NCBI RefSeq assembly: GCF_901709675.1 | Contig: NC_051088.1 | Location: forward strand, 8,460,193 to 8,524,192 | Reading direction: 5' to 3' | From: Syngnathus acus | Lineage: Eukaryota > Chordata > Actinopteri > Syngnathiformes > Syngnathidae | Length of the DNA: 64,000 bases | In this document: positions 24,901 to 36,335 of the stretch, piece by piece | How positions within the stretch are numbered: position 1 is the stretch's first letter | Layout: each line of letters begins with the position of its first letter | Program-made: the position numbers and the translations under genes | Notes under the pieces: model-generated | Databases searched by the model: none | Told to the model about the DNA's origin: nothing | The model's input: the letters and a program-made list of their open reading frames with translations, nothing else

Positions 24901-25059
24901 TGATGATTTTTAGTTCTAAAGATCAATGTGAGACGCGTGGCCAGTGAAAGCCTGATCATTGTCAGTCTGCTGCCCTCTGCTGGTCAGTAATAAATACATC
25001 TGAAAACTCGTGTATCCTCAAATCCTCGACGGACGAACAGACGGACGGACCGACAGACA

Positions 25060-25253
25060 GAATGAATGAATGAATGAATGAATTTTAACTGTCTCAAACA
25101 TGTAAACAATACATCAATAAATAAATAAAGTGAAAGTCATGAAAATTATGACTTTGTATGAGTGCTAGATACAAACAGATTACAATATAAAGCACATAAT
25201 GAGCAACGTTTACATGTCTGAAAAGGAGTGGTAAATAGAATTTATTTAATCCC

Positions 25254-25256
<3 letters not shown>
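25060..25256 (-). repeat. Probable LINE 3'-end fragment with (AATG)n tail
   Basis: An AATG run at 25060-25083 is followed by sequence that on the minus strand reads GGTGGGATTAAATAAATTC, later CACTCCTTTTCAGACATGT, and ends TTTATTTATTGATGTATTG plus ATTC units. This block order resembles the 3' ends of a common fish LINE. There is no coding sequence, and family assignment is tentative. Confidence 0.45.
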
Positions 25257-25308
<52 letters not shown>

Positions 25309-25319
25309 AGAGAGAGAGC
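25257..25319. repeat. (GA)n microsatellite with G-run
   Basis: A pure GA run of about 38 bp, then an 11-G run, then more GA. It lies about 370 bp upstream of the tmem201 start codon. Confidence 0.95.
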
Positions 25320-25591
25320 GATACCTTTGCTCATCTATCTTTTTTATGGATATGAAACTTTCTTAGCAAAAGATATACATTTTTCTGTCTTTGAATTAAA
25401 AATGAATGATATTTTTTTCTCCAAGTCAATGTAATCCTGTAATTTGTTTTCCACAATATACTGTATAATTCTCCACATCTTTCCCAAATGCAGCACTAAC
25501 GGGGCATCCAGTGTTGACGTAGTTTCCGTTTCCGACACATGGGCCTGGACAAAAGACAGGCTCTTTAGCTAGTTCCAACTCGGCGTGCAAC

Positions 25592-25612
25592 ATGGATAAG
25601 CAGAAGCTTTAA
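25592..25612 (+). promoter_or_regulatory. Candidate short upstream ORF in the tmem201 5' leader
   Basis: ATG GAT AAG CAG AAG CTT TAA lies 72 bases before the tmem201 ATG, directly ahead of an 18-A run. If transcription starts upstream of 25592, ribosomes would meet this 6-codon frame first. The transcription start is not known, so its presence in the mRNA is an assumption. Confidence 0.3.
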
Positions 25613-25683
25613 AAAAAAAAAAAAAAAAGGAAAAAAAAGACGCATTTCCAATTTATTCTACCATCAGCTTTTCGGTTCATGCA

Positions 25684-28600
25684 ATGGAGACGTTCAATGA
25701 CCTTCTGCGACTCTATCCTCAGTTGTTGTACAGCACTACAGCGTTTGTGGCAGGCGGTGCGCTCATCTACAAGCTTGCTAACAGGTAACAAAATGGCATG
25801 GGTGAACCGGCAAATCAAACGATTTAAGGGTGCGTGAAGTATCGTTATTGCAACTAAATAATGAGTCTTAAACTGCTGTCTATATTGCGCGGCCACTCCA
25901 AACATCCAGAAAGATACTCACTCAAAAAACGCACACCCACAAAAAAATGAAACCCTCCACGAATCGGCGCGGTTCGTCGGGGGAGTCACAGACAACGGTG
26001 CGAGCTGATGAGTGTCGAGCCTCACTTAAACAGGCGTACGTGTCGACAGCGTCCAGGGTACTCAGCAGATGGTGTGCGGCACAGGTCGGCCACAACCAGG
26101 GTGGTCAGACTAGAAAGCGGGCATGGGCGCGGAGCTGTAAGGAAGAGGGTGCAGCACACCGGTGGTCGGCCAGGTGGTCACTTGCGTCCAACACAGGCAG
26201 CAGAGCTGATGAAGCATTGCAGACATCGTCTACCTGCATCCAATATAGGTACCTGGCCGGAAGCACACATTCAGGGACAGGCCGTAGGATCGAGACCGGC
26301 TGGGTGGGCAGGACAGCTGAGCTGAGTCGAGTCAGTCCTGACTGAGGTGTGCAGCGGGCAGTAGGTCGCGGATGATGCTGACTGGATGAGCAGGATGGCT
26401 GGTTCGCACCGGTCCTGACTGAGGTGTGCAGTTATCCTACCAGCTAGGGCCAGGCTCAGGAAGCCCACACTGAGCTGCAGGTGGTAGGTTCTGGTCGGAC
26501 TTTCTTTTCATTATCTGTCCCTGTATAATATAACAATTGCATTGGCACTTTGCAAAGTGGGTCAATTCTACATCTATTGAAAATTCCCCACATTATTATT
26601 AGGATAGTATAAGCTGTTTAATTATTGATAATGAAATGTGGAGTCATGATTCAAGTATAGTTATTTAAAACAACGACTTTGATCGATTGACAGGAAAAAG
26701 CCCCTGAATGCGACTGTAAACTGCTGGTTCTGCAACCAGGACACAGTCGTTCCGTATGGCAACAGGAACTGTTGGGACTGTCCCAGCTGTGACCAGTACA
26801 ATGGTTTTCAGGATGTAAGTTTCCCCTCACTGTTCATTACTCCTGGTGCACGTCCTTGTTGTGTGTCTAAACATTTGTTTGTCCTGATATCAGAATGGGG
26901 ACTACAACAAGCCAATTCCGGCCCAGTACACAGAAGACCTGAACCATGGCGTGTTTGGCAGCATTCCCACTCAAGTCACTCTTGGTACCATGCAGTGGGT
27001 GAACTCGAAGATGCTGCTTTGCAGGAAGTGCAATCACAACCAGTCAACTAAGATCAAGCTGCTGGCCTCTTTCATACCAAAGGATGATGTGTGTATTAAT
27101 TAAAATGCTTGCTTTGCCATTGTCAAGCCTGAAGAGGGAAATAATCGTTTCTTTTTCATTCTCTAGGGGAACTACGATGACGAGATTGACGCTTACAAGT
27201 GTCACTTGGAGGAGCACTACAAGCTGTGCAGGCCGTGTCAGGCAGCTGTCGACTATTACATCAAGTATCAGAACCGCCAGCTTAGGACTGTGCTGCTGAG
27301 CAATAACCTCAGACGCACAAAAGAGTCGCTGAGGGGCTTCATAAAGGTACAGTATGCGCAGAATCGCCATTAAATGTCATTTGAAAAAATAATGTGTGAA
27401 TAATGCTGGATTAACATGCCATATCCAAGTGTCCACTGCCTATGCGGTACACAATTCTTTTGGCTCTATTTCAACACATTTCAAGTGATCCAAGTTATAA
27501 CACCGATGTTCATAGTGGCCACTTATTAATGTTGAGCCCCATTTAGGATGTGTCAAATTAAAGATCTGTCAGTCATATTCGGCCCATGTGGCCATCAAAA
27601 GCTTAGTATGCTACAGTCATTTTAAAATTGTCCTTCAATTTTAGTTCAAAGTAATTAAAGTTTTCTCTTATCGTGGAAAATAGGGGCAAGTTCCAAATGC
27701 TTTTGACACTTTCGTCCCTTTGTTTGACTACTTTTCTAAAGCCTTAAATGCTTCTAATCCATTGTTCTATTTCTCCACAGGGCTCCCTCTCTGCATCGCT
27801 TCCTATGGCGGTCGTACTGCTCAGATGCCTCTCCTTCGTCATTTGCGCCGTCCTGCTCGCCATGTCTTTCTCAGTCGATCTGCAGGCGTCAAACGAAGAG
27901 CAGAATCGTCTCCAATCTGACGCCCGCAATGTGTCGACCACCAACAATGGCACCAGCGATGGCGGCGCACAGTCATGGCGGAGCCTGCTGGAGCTCCTTC
28001 CAGTTATACTTGTAGACTATGCCAAGTTCTTGTGGCTCTTTGGACAAGCTAATCAAATAACGGTCGTTTGTGTCGGCCTGTCATCGTGTCTCGTTGGTCT
28101 CTTATTAGCAGGAGCCGCCAGGTAAGTCTCGCTTCTCTGTGGATGTCTGGTTGAAGAGGGGTAGGCAATAAGTCATCTGGTCTGATTATCAGGTTGAGGA
28201 GAATCGACGTAGTGTCTTCAGTGCTGTGGTTCGTGGTTTTGTGTTGGCACCTGCTGGCAGTGTATGTTGAGGATGACGCGTCCAGCTGGACCCCCGCACA
28301 CGTCACCACGGTGCTCTGTTGCATCGTCAGCTTTGCCGCCGCCATAGCGACGCACAACCCTCTGAGTCAACGAAGAGGCAGATATAGAAGGTCAGAATCT
28401 CAGCACAGATGTACTTGAGCTGTTGTTGCTGCTTCCCATTCATTCTTCATTTTTAACAAAACCAGAATCATGCAAAAATATGTGTAGTTTTGAGACACAC
28501 TTTTAGTGTATTTTTATATCGCCGCTCAAGCAAGACATTTCACCAGCAGCATCGGTAATATTACAACAATAAATCACTAGTCAAGCTAATATAGAGAAGT

Positions 28601-31600
28601 TAGAGTTTCTGCTCATCAAAATTGTGTGAAACACTAAATGTGCTCCCACACATTATTAACCGTCCTCAATATTTGTAAAATGCTAAAAATGATTGTCGTG
28701 ATAGTAAAAGCTTTTTTTTTTTTCCTTCCACTGCTTAAAGTTCCAGCGTCCCAGTCAGTTGCTATCTGGGAGATTTGCGTCATCGCCTGGCCACTTACCC
28801 GCTCATGTGATACACTGTTAAAAAACGGAATTCCTGGAGATTTGAATAATGCCTAACATTTTAAGACGTCCAAAACAATTTCATACTCCGTCAAAAATGG
28901 TATTATGACTATCACGGACTAGCCACGCAAGATACCAACGCAGAGGCCAGGTTCTCTGTGTTGGATTGACACACCTCACTTGATCCAACAATCAAAGGTT
29001 TACCCAAAAACCGGTTTACCCTGTAACTGGGTCCACAACAGCCAATGCACAAGTTGAGCATAAAAATGACCCACCTGCACACACTTTTCTTTGTGATTTG
29101 AGCCAGCAGCCTAAACTGTAGTGATGGGGAAATTAAGCTTAAATTTGCTTCATAAACCAGTTGTATTTTTTTGCTCCTCCAGATGGCACACTGTTTGACA
29201 TTTAGCTAAAAGCACACTGACTTTCCATTTCTTAAACCCCTTTATTTAAACCAACAGTGCCATCTAGGGGAGCCAAAAAAATACAACTGGTTTAGGACTC
29301 AAATTTGAACCTTCATTTTACCATCTCTAATAGCAGTTTCTTTTTCTTTTCTTTTTTTCCTCCTCTCTGTACTATATAATGTTTGAATGTAACCATTACT
29401 GTCTTGCTCATTTTGTCCTCCACGTACCAGCCAATGTGTTGTCGCCACTTTTCTTTCCATATCTGTTCATACGGTAGATGTAAAAATGAATGCACTTGCA
29501 GCACTGGGATGTAGCGAATCAGGATGAACCAGCATCTCGAGAATGTTCCATCATTGTGGCTGACAAAATGGAGCAGAAAGAGCTGTAACCCCAAACCAAT
29601 ATTGCGAGCTTTCCTAATCAAGTGTTCTGTGGAAATATAGTGTCAATTTCAACCAACTCTTACAACTTGCGGTGTACACAATTTCATTTTACAACAGTGC
29701 CTCACTTGGCTGGTGCGTGCCTTTACTTCAGCCCTCTGTCACTGTCCTCTTGCTTTATTTTATCCTGTCAAGTGTCCAACTCTTCCCAGTGCATACAATG
29801 ATTCCCAACCAGGGATGTCGCAGGAAATGACAAAATAAATTAGCTGTGCCAGTGACATGGTGAAAGACAGAACAATGAAATGCCATTCCATTGGATGGCA
29901 TGAGGTACAATTAGCCTGTGTATCCGACTAGTCATTTCTATTTCAGCTTTGTGTTCAGTTAAACCGAGCCAGATTTTACCCAGAGTCGATCAGTTTGGGA
30001 GTAAACCATTTTAGTGGTTTTCTGGGGGGGGTGTTGTGTTGTGAGATTTTTCTTTTTTTAATGGGTGCCTTGAAGGTTGGGAACCAGTGATCTGAGGTTT
30101 AACGCCACTTTTAGTTGTGATGCTGTATGTGATAAGCATGTGTCTTTCAAAGCGCTACTTTTTTGATGTTTCAACTTATTTCGAATGTAGCTACAGTTTC
30201 ATATGCTAAACGTATGCATTAGTATGCACAAGTTTTTTTTAATAGCATTTATAATCCTGAACATTATGTGAAGTCTTTTAGACATGCTGAAAATGAAGTT
30301 ATCATTATGTGTCAAGCTTCCACATAGAAAAGGAAGTACGATAATACTGCGGCTGCTGTCTCCCGTGGCCTGCATTATATTCATTGATAATTTTGACTTT
30401 ATATTCTAAACTGACTTATTCTTGTTTTATCCCTTGTAGTATTACAATTGAATCCACAAATAGTAATATTTATTCGTGTAAATTTACAACTTTTGCAGAG
30501 TATTTATTTTGTCTGTGTTGGCTTTATACTAGTATTAAAGTAGCAATGACGTAGCATTGTTGTTGATTGACAAGCTCAAATGGGAGTCAATAGACAGCAT
30601 AGCAGTGAAAGGTGTCCACAAAGTCTAAACCAGGAGTCATCACTATAGTGCCTGCATCAGGTGCCATCAAGAATCACATGAGTAAATTGTTATTAATTCG
30701 AGTTCACATCGATGAATATCATTAATTATTAACAATAACATAATGAAAGGTAGTTAATCCAGAAACTCGCCCTTTGCAGAAGTCACTCTTGGTTGGTGAT
30801 CCCTGGTCTCAACATCTTGCTTGAATGTGGTGCAACCTTTTGCCATGGCTTTTGTTTTTCATCTGTTTGAAAGCTGTCTGCATGCTGAAATCTAACTTTT
30901 ACTACCCACCAGTCTACTGTTATTTAAGACTGTCATAGTTTTGCTCTGTATATATAATAAACAGCTTAAATAAGCATTTGTCCTTTTTTATGCACGGTAA
31001 ATGCAAAGTTGCTCTGTTCACCGAAAACGCCAATTGGACTTTTTGACTTGACCTCAAGCTTAACCGCCACTGTATAACCGTCAAACGTGGTTTAAACGGC
31101 CTCAATGTGTCCAAGCTGTTTTGAAGTGCATGCATGGGCAGCTGTCGCTTGCTGGTTGACAGCTGTCATGGCATCTCTGGCACTGTTCACAAAGCGCTGA
31201 CACTTGGCCTAAACATTAGTGCTACTATGCAGTGCACCATGTGTCGACTCTTAGTATTTTTTTATATCCAACTTAATGTTCATATCCTGGGACAGTCTGA
31301 TCCTCGGGACTATGCCAGAGTTGTCTTAGTCCTGGTGTGCACCAATTTCACACGGTAGTACAAAAAACATGACTATTAAGACGATTCTACTAAAAAATAT
31401 CTTGCTAGTGAAGACTGAGTGTACGAGTACATGGACTTTATGTGCAATATTACGGGTAGTGAATAAATACTCAAACGGCTTTCCACGCAAGGGTTATGCA
31501 TACTGCACATTCAGAATAAAATTAATGACGTTCCAACACGTTATTCTGTCTTCTTTTTTGTTTACCCTTTCAGTTGCAGGTTAGTAGACTGTCACTGCTC

Positions 31601-34519
31601 TTGTTTTGCAGAAACCTCACGGATTCCTCCATGCGCCCCCTAAGCAACCAGCCCGCTTTGCTTACTCCCGAAATGATCCGCTCCTTCATCCCCACACCTC
31701 CTCCCAACATCTTCAAGCTTATAAACCACCATAAGACTGCCCCAAAACCCAAGGGCTCGCTCTCTTCTCTGCCGTGCCGACTCAAGAACGTCCTCTGCCT
31801 TGGCACCATCTCCACCTTCACAACGACAGGTAGCACTAATGACTCCTTTGGGTTTGATTCCCACAGCAGATTTGTAGATGTGTGGGATGGAAAAACTGAA
31901 ACGGTTCACCGCCTCGTCCGTCTGTACCAGGAAATCAAAGTCTTGATTATTAACATGCATTAGAATCATAACTCACTGAAATTTGCTTTGTTCAGAGGGG
32001 GCTCCTAAAGCTCTATTCATATTTTCATGCCACTAGGGGGCGTGAACGATTAGATTTTGCTTGACCACCATGTCCTGACCATGGAACAAAATTGTTACAG
32101 TAACAGAAAGGGATAAGGGATTACTAATGTATCACTCTCGTTTTTCCAGATTCAGGCTACTTGTTCAGTGGAAGCAGACCGGCCTCGGTCTACAAAGATT
32201 CCCCTTCTTCAGGTATTTAAATGCAAAAAACCTTAAAGGTCGACCACAGTTCGCTTTTGAAACAAATGTTCCCCTAAAAATAATGCAAAGTTTAGTTATG
32301 CCTAATCAAACAAGCCTTGATTAATTTTTTTAAGCAATGTAGACTGTCTGATGATAATAATACAGGCCTGTCTTGAATTTGATTTCCCGTACGTCTCCTT
32401 CAAAGCAGTCTGTAATCCTTAAATCTGTCATTTTATAAATGCCAGTGACAAACGCCTTATCTTTATTTTCTTGAGGGCAGTGCTTAATCTCAGCTCATTT
32501 TTTTCCTCTAGAGCTCTTTGAAAACAACCATTGCTGCATCCTGCACAGAATAAAAATAAGACATGAAAGCACAGTTAAAGCAATAAATTAATAACATAAA
32601 AACACAAACAAAAATCACATTCCCATACAACTTGTTTTATTTTAGAATATTTTTTCTGTAGTATTTTACAGACCAATTTGAACACCAGGGGGCATTGTTT
32701 TTCTATTTCAGTGAAGTGATGTGTGCGGGGCTTAATCGCCAGGTGTGCGAGTGTAACTGGGTTACCAAGTTTTTGGCGATTGTCCAGTTTGGTCATGTTG
32801 GGCCACATCACTCTGTGTGCAATCGGCTTAACACCACATTAACTCCACTTAATAGTCAATTTGACAGAAAGAAACATTCAGTTGGACCGGTGCAGGTGTT
32901 AGCGTAAGCATTCATTTGGGCTGTCTGTCACCTCTTGTTTTCCATAGACTACTTCTCAATGAAGTCATGGAGTCGCCCATCATCGCCCGGGCTCTCGCCG
33001 ACTCCCTCGGTGGACGGCTCCGCGACGTCCAGCTCTGGTTCGGACAGACAGAGTCGTCCTCTGATCAGCCCGGCGCGTCTCAACCTGGGCAGCCCCAAAC
33101 TCAAGATGTACTCCAATAAGACGCAGTCCACTTGCAGGTCTCCGCCAGTGTCCTCGACAAATATGCTCCACTCCGACCAGGCCTCCTTTTACAGCGGTCG
33201 CAACTCACCAGACATGCCACTTTTCTCGAGCCAGAGTGGTGAGTCGTGAGTGCAGCAGCAACACAGCTAAATGTCTTCATTGGTGTGCCTTCACTGGCAC
33301 AAATGTCTATGAGGGTATGAGGGCATGTTCATCGCACATTTTCGCAGTTTTTTTCTTTTTTTTTCTGTGATTTACCTCATGACAATGACTTTGCCTGCTA
33401 ACAAATTCACATTTAAAGACAAGTGATTTTCTATGACAGATTTGACTTCAATACACGAAGACGACAGTGTGAAGGAGAAAGCGAGCAGTTCGTCTGAGTC
33501 TTTAACTTCACTGGTTGGCACGACGACAGGGTTAGCAAAAAACAGCCCCTCCTCACAAAGTAAGCTTTTAAGCATCCAGCATCTTTCTATATTTATTATA
33601 CTGTATATGGATATTGATTTATTTGAATTGATGACCTTTTGCACATTTTGGTTTTATGAAAGTTTGAAATTGAGGCTTTTGCTTGAGTCTTCAATTGACT
33701 TTTTATTTCATAGTGGAACCTTCTAAAGGTCGAATAGGGTCTCTTCGGGAAACCAGGTTTCCAAGTAGAAATAAACCATTCTAGGATGAAATAAAAACAA
33801 GTGAGTTAAGTGAGTCTTGTTTAAAACTGAAAAGCACACAAACCTTTAGTCTTAACTATACATAGTGACAAATAAATACATTTTTTTGTAAGCTATTTTC
33901 ATTTGTTGAAAAAGAAAAGTGTGCTGTTTTTCTATAGAGTTAGCTTGAAATTCTAATGTGTAAGTAGTGTACAGGATGCAGTCATTCTGCATTTTCAATG
34001 GTCACAAATCGTTGTAAAGCTGTTGGCAAGATCTCCTGGAGTACTGTCCAACTTGATCACAATGGCATCTATTCTGTAAGCCTCTTTTATGTACAGTATA
34101 GAGTATACGGTGGGCCCTTTGAATGTTGATTAGTTGATGGAGGTCGATCATTTTTTTTGTGATTTATTAAGATTCCAACCACTGGTCATTTTCCCCTTAG
34201 CTAAAAATGTCAATTGAGATGGATGCATTTGCAGGAAGCAAATTTAAATAGCTCCTGTTCTTGTTAAAGACTTTGAATGTCTTGCGACCTGATAAAAATG
34301 TCAATGCTTAATAAAGGCAAAGACTGATTTTCTTGGTTTTGCACAGATAAGACACGGCGGCTCTGGATGGTGCTTTTATTCTTCAGCCTGAGCACCAACC
34401 TGCTGTTTGCTGCTCTCTGGATGTCCTACAACTGGACGCGAATGGTGGACGATGGCTCTCCCATTCCCCTGTTCCATGAGGTTGTCTCTACTTTGTTAGA
34501 AAGACTCAAGAATATCTAA
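25684..34519 (+). CDS. tmem201: Transmembrane protein 201 (Samp1/NET5), 11 coding exons
   Basis: Exons: 25684-25784, 26694-26814, 26894-27088, 27167-27346, 27781-28121, 28193-28390, 31612-31829, 32150-32212, 32948-33238, 33440-33559, 34347-34519. All introns are GT-AG and phases agree, giving 666 residues, the length I recall for human TMEM201. Residues 1-34 hold a short N-terminal membrane segment. The Ima1-type cysteine-rich domain follows, with CxxC pairs at 44/47, 60/63, 117/120 and 160/163 and the block CWFCNQDTVVPYGNRNCWDC. Hydrophobic segments lie near 208-230, 293-312, 318-338, 350-366 and 615-636. The serine-rich region keeps DSGYLFSGSRP and PLISPARLNL, typical of TMEM201. The family acts at the inner nuclear membrane, linking lamina, LINC complex and spindle or actin-dependent nuclear positioning. 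No truncation or frameshift was found. The start is the first in-frame ATG and gives the family-like short N-terminus. Confidence 0.95.
25785..26693 (+). other. tmem201 intron 1 with CpG-rich block
   Basis: The part at about 25930-26500 is markedly richer in G, C and CpG than its surroundings. It holds two exact copies of GTCCTGACTGAGGTGTGCAG, at 26335-26354 and 26412-26431. A 132-codon frame (25947-26345) is open here, but overlapping frames are open too, no known domain appears, and the tmem201 phase requires this to be spliced out. It could be an alternative-promoter region or a decayed minisatellite. Confidence 0.6.
29121..29330. mobile_element. Foldback MITE, copy 1 (in tmem201 intron 6)
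   Basis: Its two arms of about 70 bp are inverted copies of each other. The left arm starts GTGATGGGGAAATTAAGCTT and contains AACCAGTTGTATTTTTTTG, then AGATGGCAC. The right arm holds GTGCCATCTAGGGGAGCC, then CAAAAAAATACAACTGGTT and ends ACCATCTCTAA. About 70 bp of unrelated sequence separates them. The second copy at 40109-40315 is in the opposite orientation. There is no coding capacity. The superfamily is unknown, and a flanking TAG on both sides may be a target duplication. Confidence 0.85.
32030..32041 (+). promoter_or_regulatory. CTCF-like core motif
   Basis: CCACTAGGGGGC fits the published CTCF core pattern CCASYAGRKGGC at every position. It lies in tmem201 intron 7. A second, 11-of-12 match in the same orientation is at 32682-32693. 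One motif of this length is weak evidence, and binding is unproven. Confidence 0.35.
32682..32693 (+). promoter_or_regulatory. Second CTCF-like core motif
   Basis: ACACCAGGGGGC differs at one position from CCASYAGRKGGC. It lies in tmem201 intron 8, about 650 bp from the match at 32030-32041 and in the same direction. Confidence 0.25.
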
Positions 34520-36335
34520 CACCATACATGACTCCTGTTTTAGGAATTGGGATGAAAATCGTCTTTTGCGTACAAGTGTTTGCTTGAAATGTATTGTTGA
34601 GATGTGCAATAATGTGCTGTTCACTGGACCTTATCACGTGTGACAGGAATTATTATTATATATATTTTTTTGACACCATTGCTCCCTTATGGACCGTCAC
34701 CTTTTTATTAGAGTTTACAGTGTCCGGTTGTAATGTCATGGTCGTCTCTTGTGCGGGCTTCCACTACTGTGGTTTATTTTGAATGCAGACAAGCAAAGAA
34801 ATGGAAATTGAATATTGCGCTTTAGTTCAAATCTGTCTCTGTTCTTTTGCACACTATAAGAATAGGTCATAACAGCCTCAATTTTGCAGTCAAGTCTGAC
34901 GCCAGCCATTTCGGTTATTTCCGAGGGCCAACTTCAAATCTGGATAAGGCATTGATCTTCACATGCAGCATGACTTGGTTCGATTTTCTTGCGGTGCTTT
35001 GCAAAGTGGCCTATGAATGTCCGCTGTGGCAGCTGGCTTGACTCGGCCGGCCACCCGCTAATGACTACGTTCGCCATGAGACTGACTATGGCTGAATACA
35101 TGCAGGAGAGTTTTCAAATAGGTTTTGGAACGGGCCAGGCAACTCAATTGTGTTAATTATTAATTCAAGGCCCTTTTATAAAACGGTAAATTGCATTGTT
35201 TTAGATAGCATTTTGTAGACCTGGTATATTTGTTTTTTTTGTAATTACGAATATGGGAGAGGGTGATTCAGTTATATTTAAATGACGTAGTATTTACACC
35301 AAACAGCCCATATGTGCTGTCAGTTATGCACAAGGTCATTGGGTCGGAAAAAAAAATCAGCTCCAAATATTGTCTGGTGTTCATTGGAGGACCATGGCAG
35401 TTTTTTTGTTGCACCCCTGGTTGTAGTGCACACTTAATTTACATATTGCATCTTAAAGGTGTTTTCCTGCCTTTCCGCAATACAATACTCACAGATTCAC
35501 CGATTTGTTGATATTTTTATGGACTCTGTCATCCATAATTCACTTGAAAAATGTAACTATTCACTGTTTTTAGGCCCACGACAAAGCCCTGTCTAATACA
35601 AATGAAGTGTACAGGATTTTATTTTGTGCGCTCTTGTGGTATTTTGGTGCTATGAAACTCGAAGTGACAGGTGTTTCATTTAGACAGCAATGCTTTGCCA
35701 CTATTTTATATTATTTTTAAATGTAGAAACACTATCAGTATGTCTTTGCTCTGTGTTTTCCCTGTAGTGTCTGTCAAGTGTTGCCAAGCTCTAACATAAG
35801 TTGAGTGCAAGGAACTCTTTGTATTCTCTCAGCACCCATTTTGGCAAGAGTTGTCTCCCTTTGAAGCGATTAAAACACAAAAGCTGAGATACCTTAAAAT
35901 CAACATGTTTGGAATTTCCTGTTGTGAATGTTGTTGCACTTAATTGTTGTGTTTTATATGTTTCATTGAAAAAGAATGATGGCCTAAACAGAAATTATAG
36001 AAATGCAATATTGCACACAAAAAATGATTCAACACTGTGTCAGCCTTGTCCCTGTGTGCGTTTATTCCCATGAGGTTTGTTATTTTGGTGCAATTTTCAT
36101 ACTGTACAAATGTAGTGGCAACCATGTCTTGGAAGGAGCCTAATCATGTTACAATGATTAATGACGATCTTAATTTATTTGGACATTTTTGTTGCAAAAA
36201 AAAGACTTTTTAAACTTTTAAAGGCTCTGGGATGATTTGTATGTACTGAGTGTTGTGCGAATATCTTTTATCGCTGAGCAAAGTGAACTGTACATTTTTG
36301 CAGGTGAATAAAATCTATTTTTCTAACTGTACCAG
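34520..36335 (+). other. tmem201: tmem201 3' UTR (predicted extent)
   Basis: AT-rich sequence follows the TAA stop. The best polyadenylation signal is AATAAA at 36307-36312, in TGCAGGTGAATAAAATC, with a T-rich and GT-containing stretch after it. This implies a 3' UTR of about 1.8 kb. An earlier signal could give shorter transcripts. The exact cleavage site needs cDNA evidence. Confidence 0.55.
36307..36312 (+). terminator. Likely tmem201 polyadenylation signal
   Basis: A canonical AATAAA hexamer 1.8 kb after the stop codon, on the coding strand, followed within 30 bases by T-rich sequence. Confidence 0.55.

Larger units (their letters stand above)
18038..25055. other. Gene-poor stretch upstream of tmem201
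   Basis: No exon was recognised. Visible items are an 84-bp nested hairpin at 19806-19889, an ATT repeat at 21879-21910 and a short CA run near 24283. Several blocks, for example 22440-22980, are moderately GC-rich, free of obvious repeats and without long frames. That fits conserved non-coding DNA, but conservation cannot be judged from one sequence. Open frames at 23747-24412 overlap on both strands and show no domain. Confidence 0.5.

Noticed and set aside
25947-26345. 132-codon frame inside tmem201 intron 1
   Set aside because: The tmem201 exon phases require splicing across it, overlapping frames are also open, and the CpG-rich composition alone explains the lack of stops.
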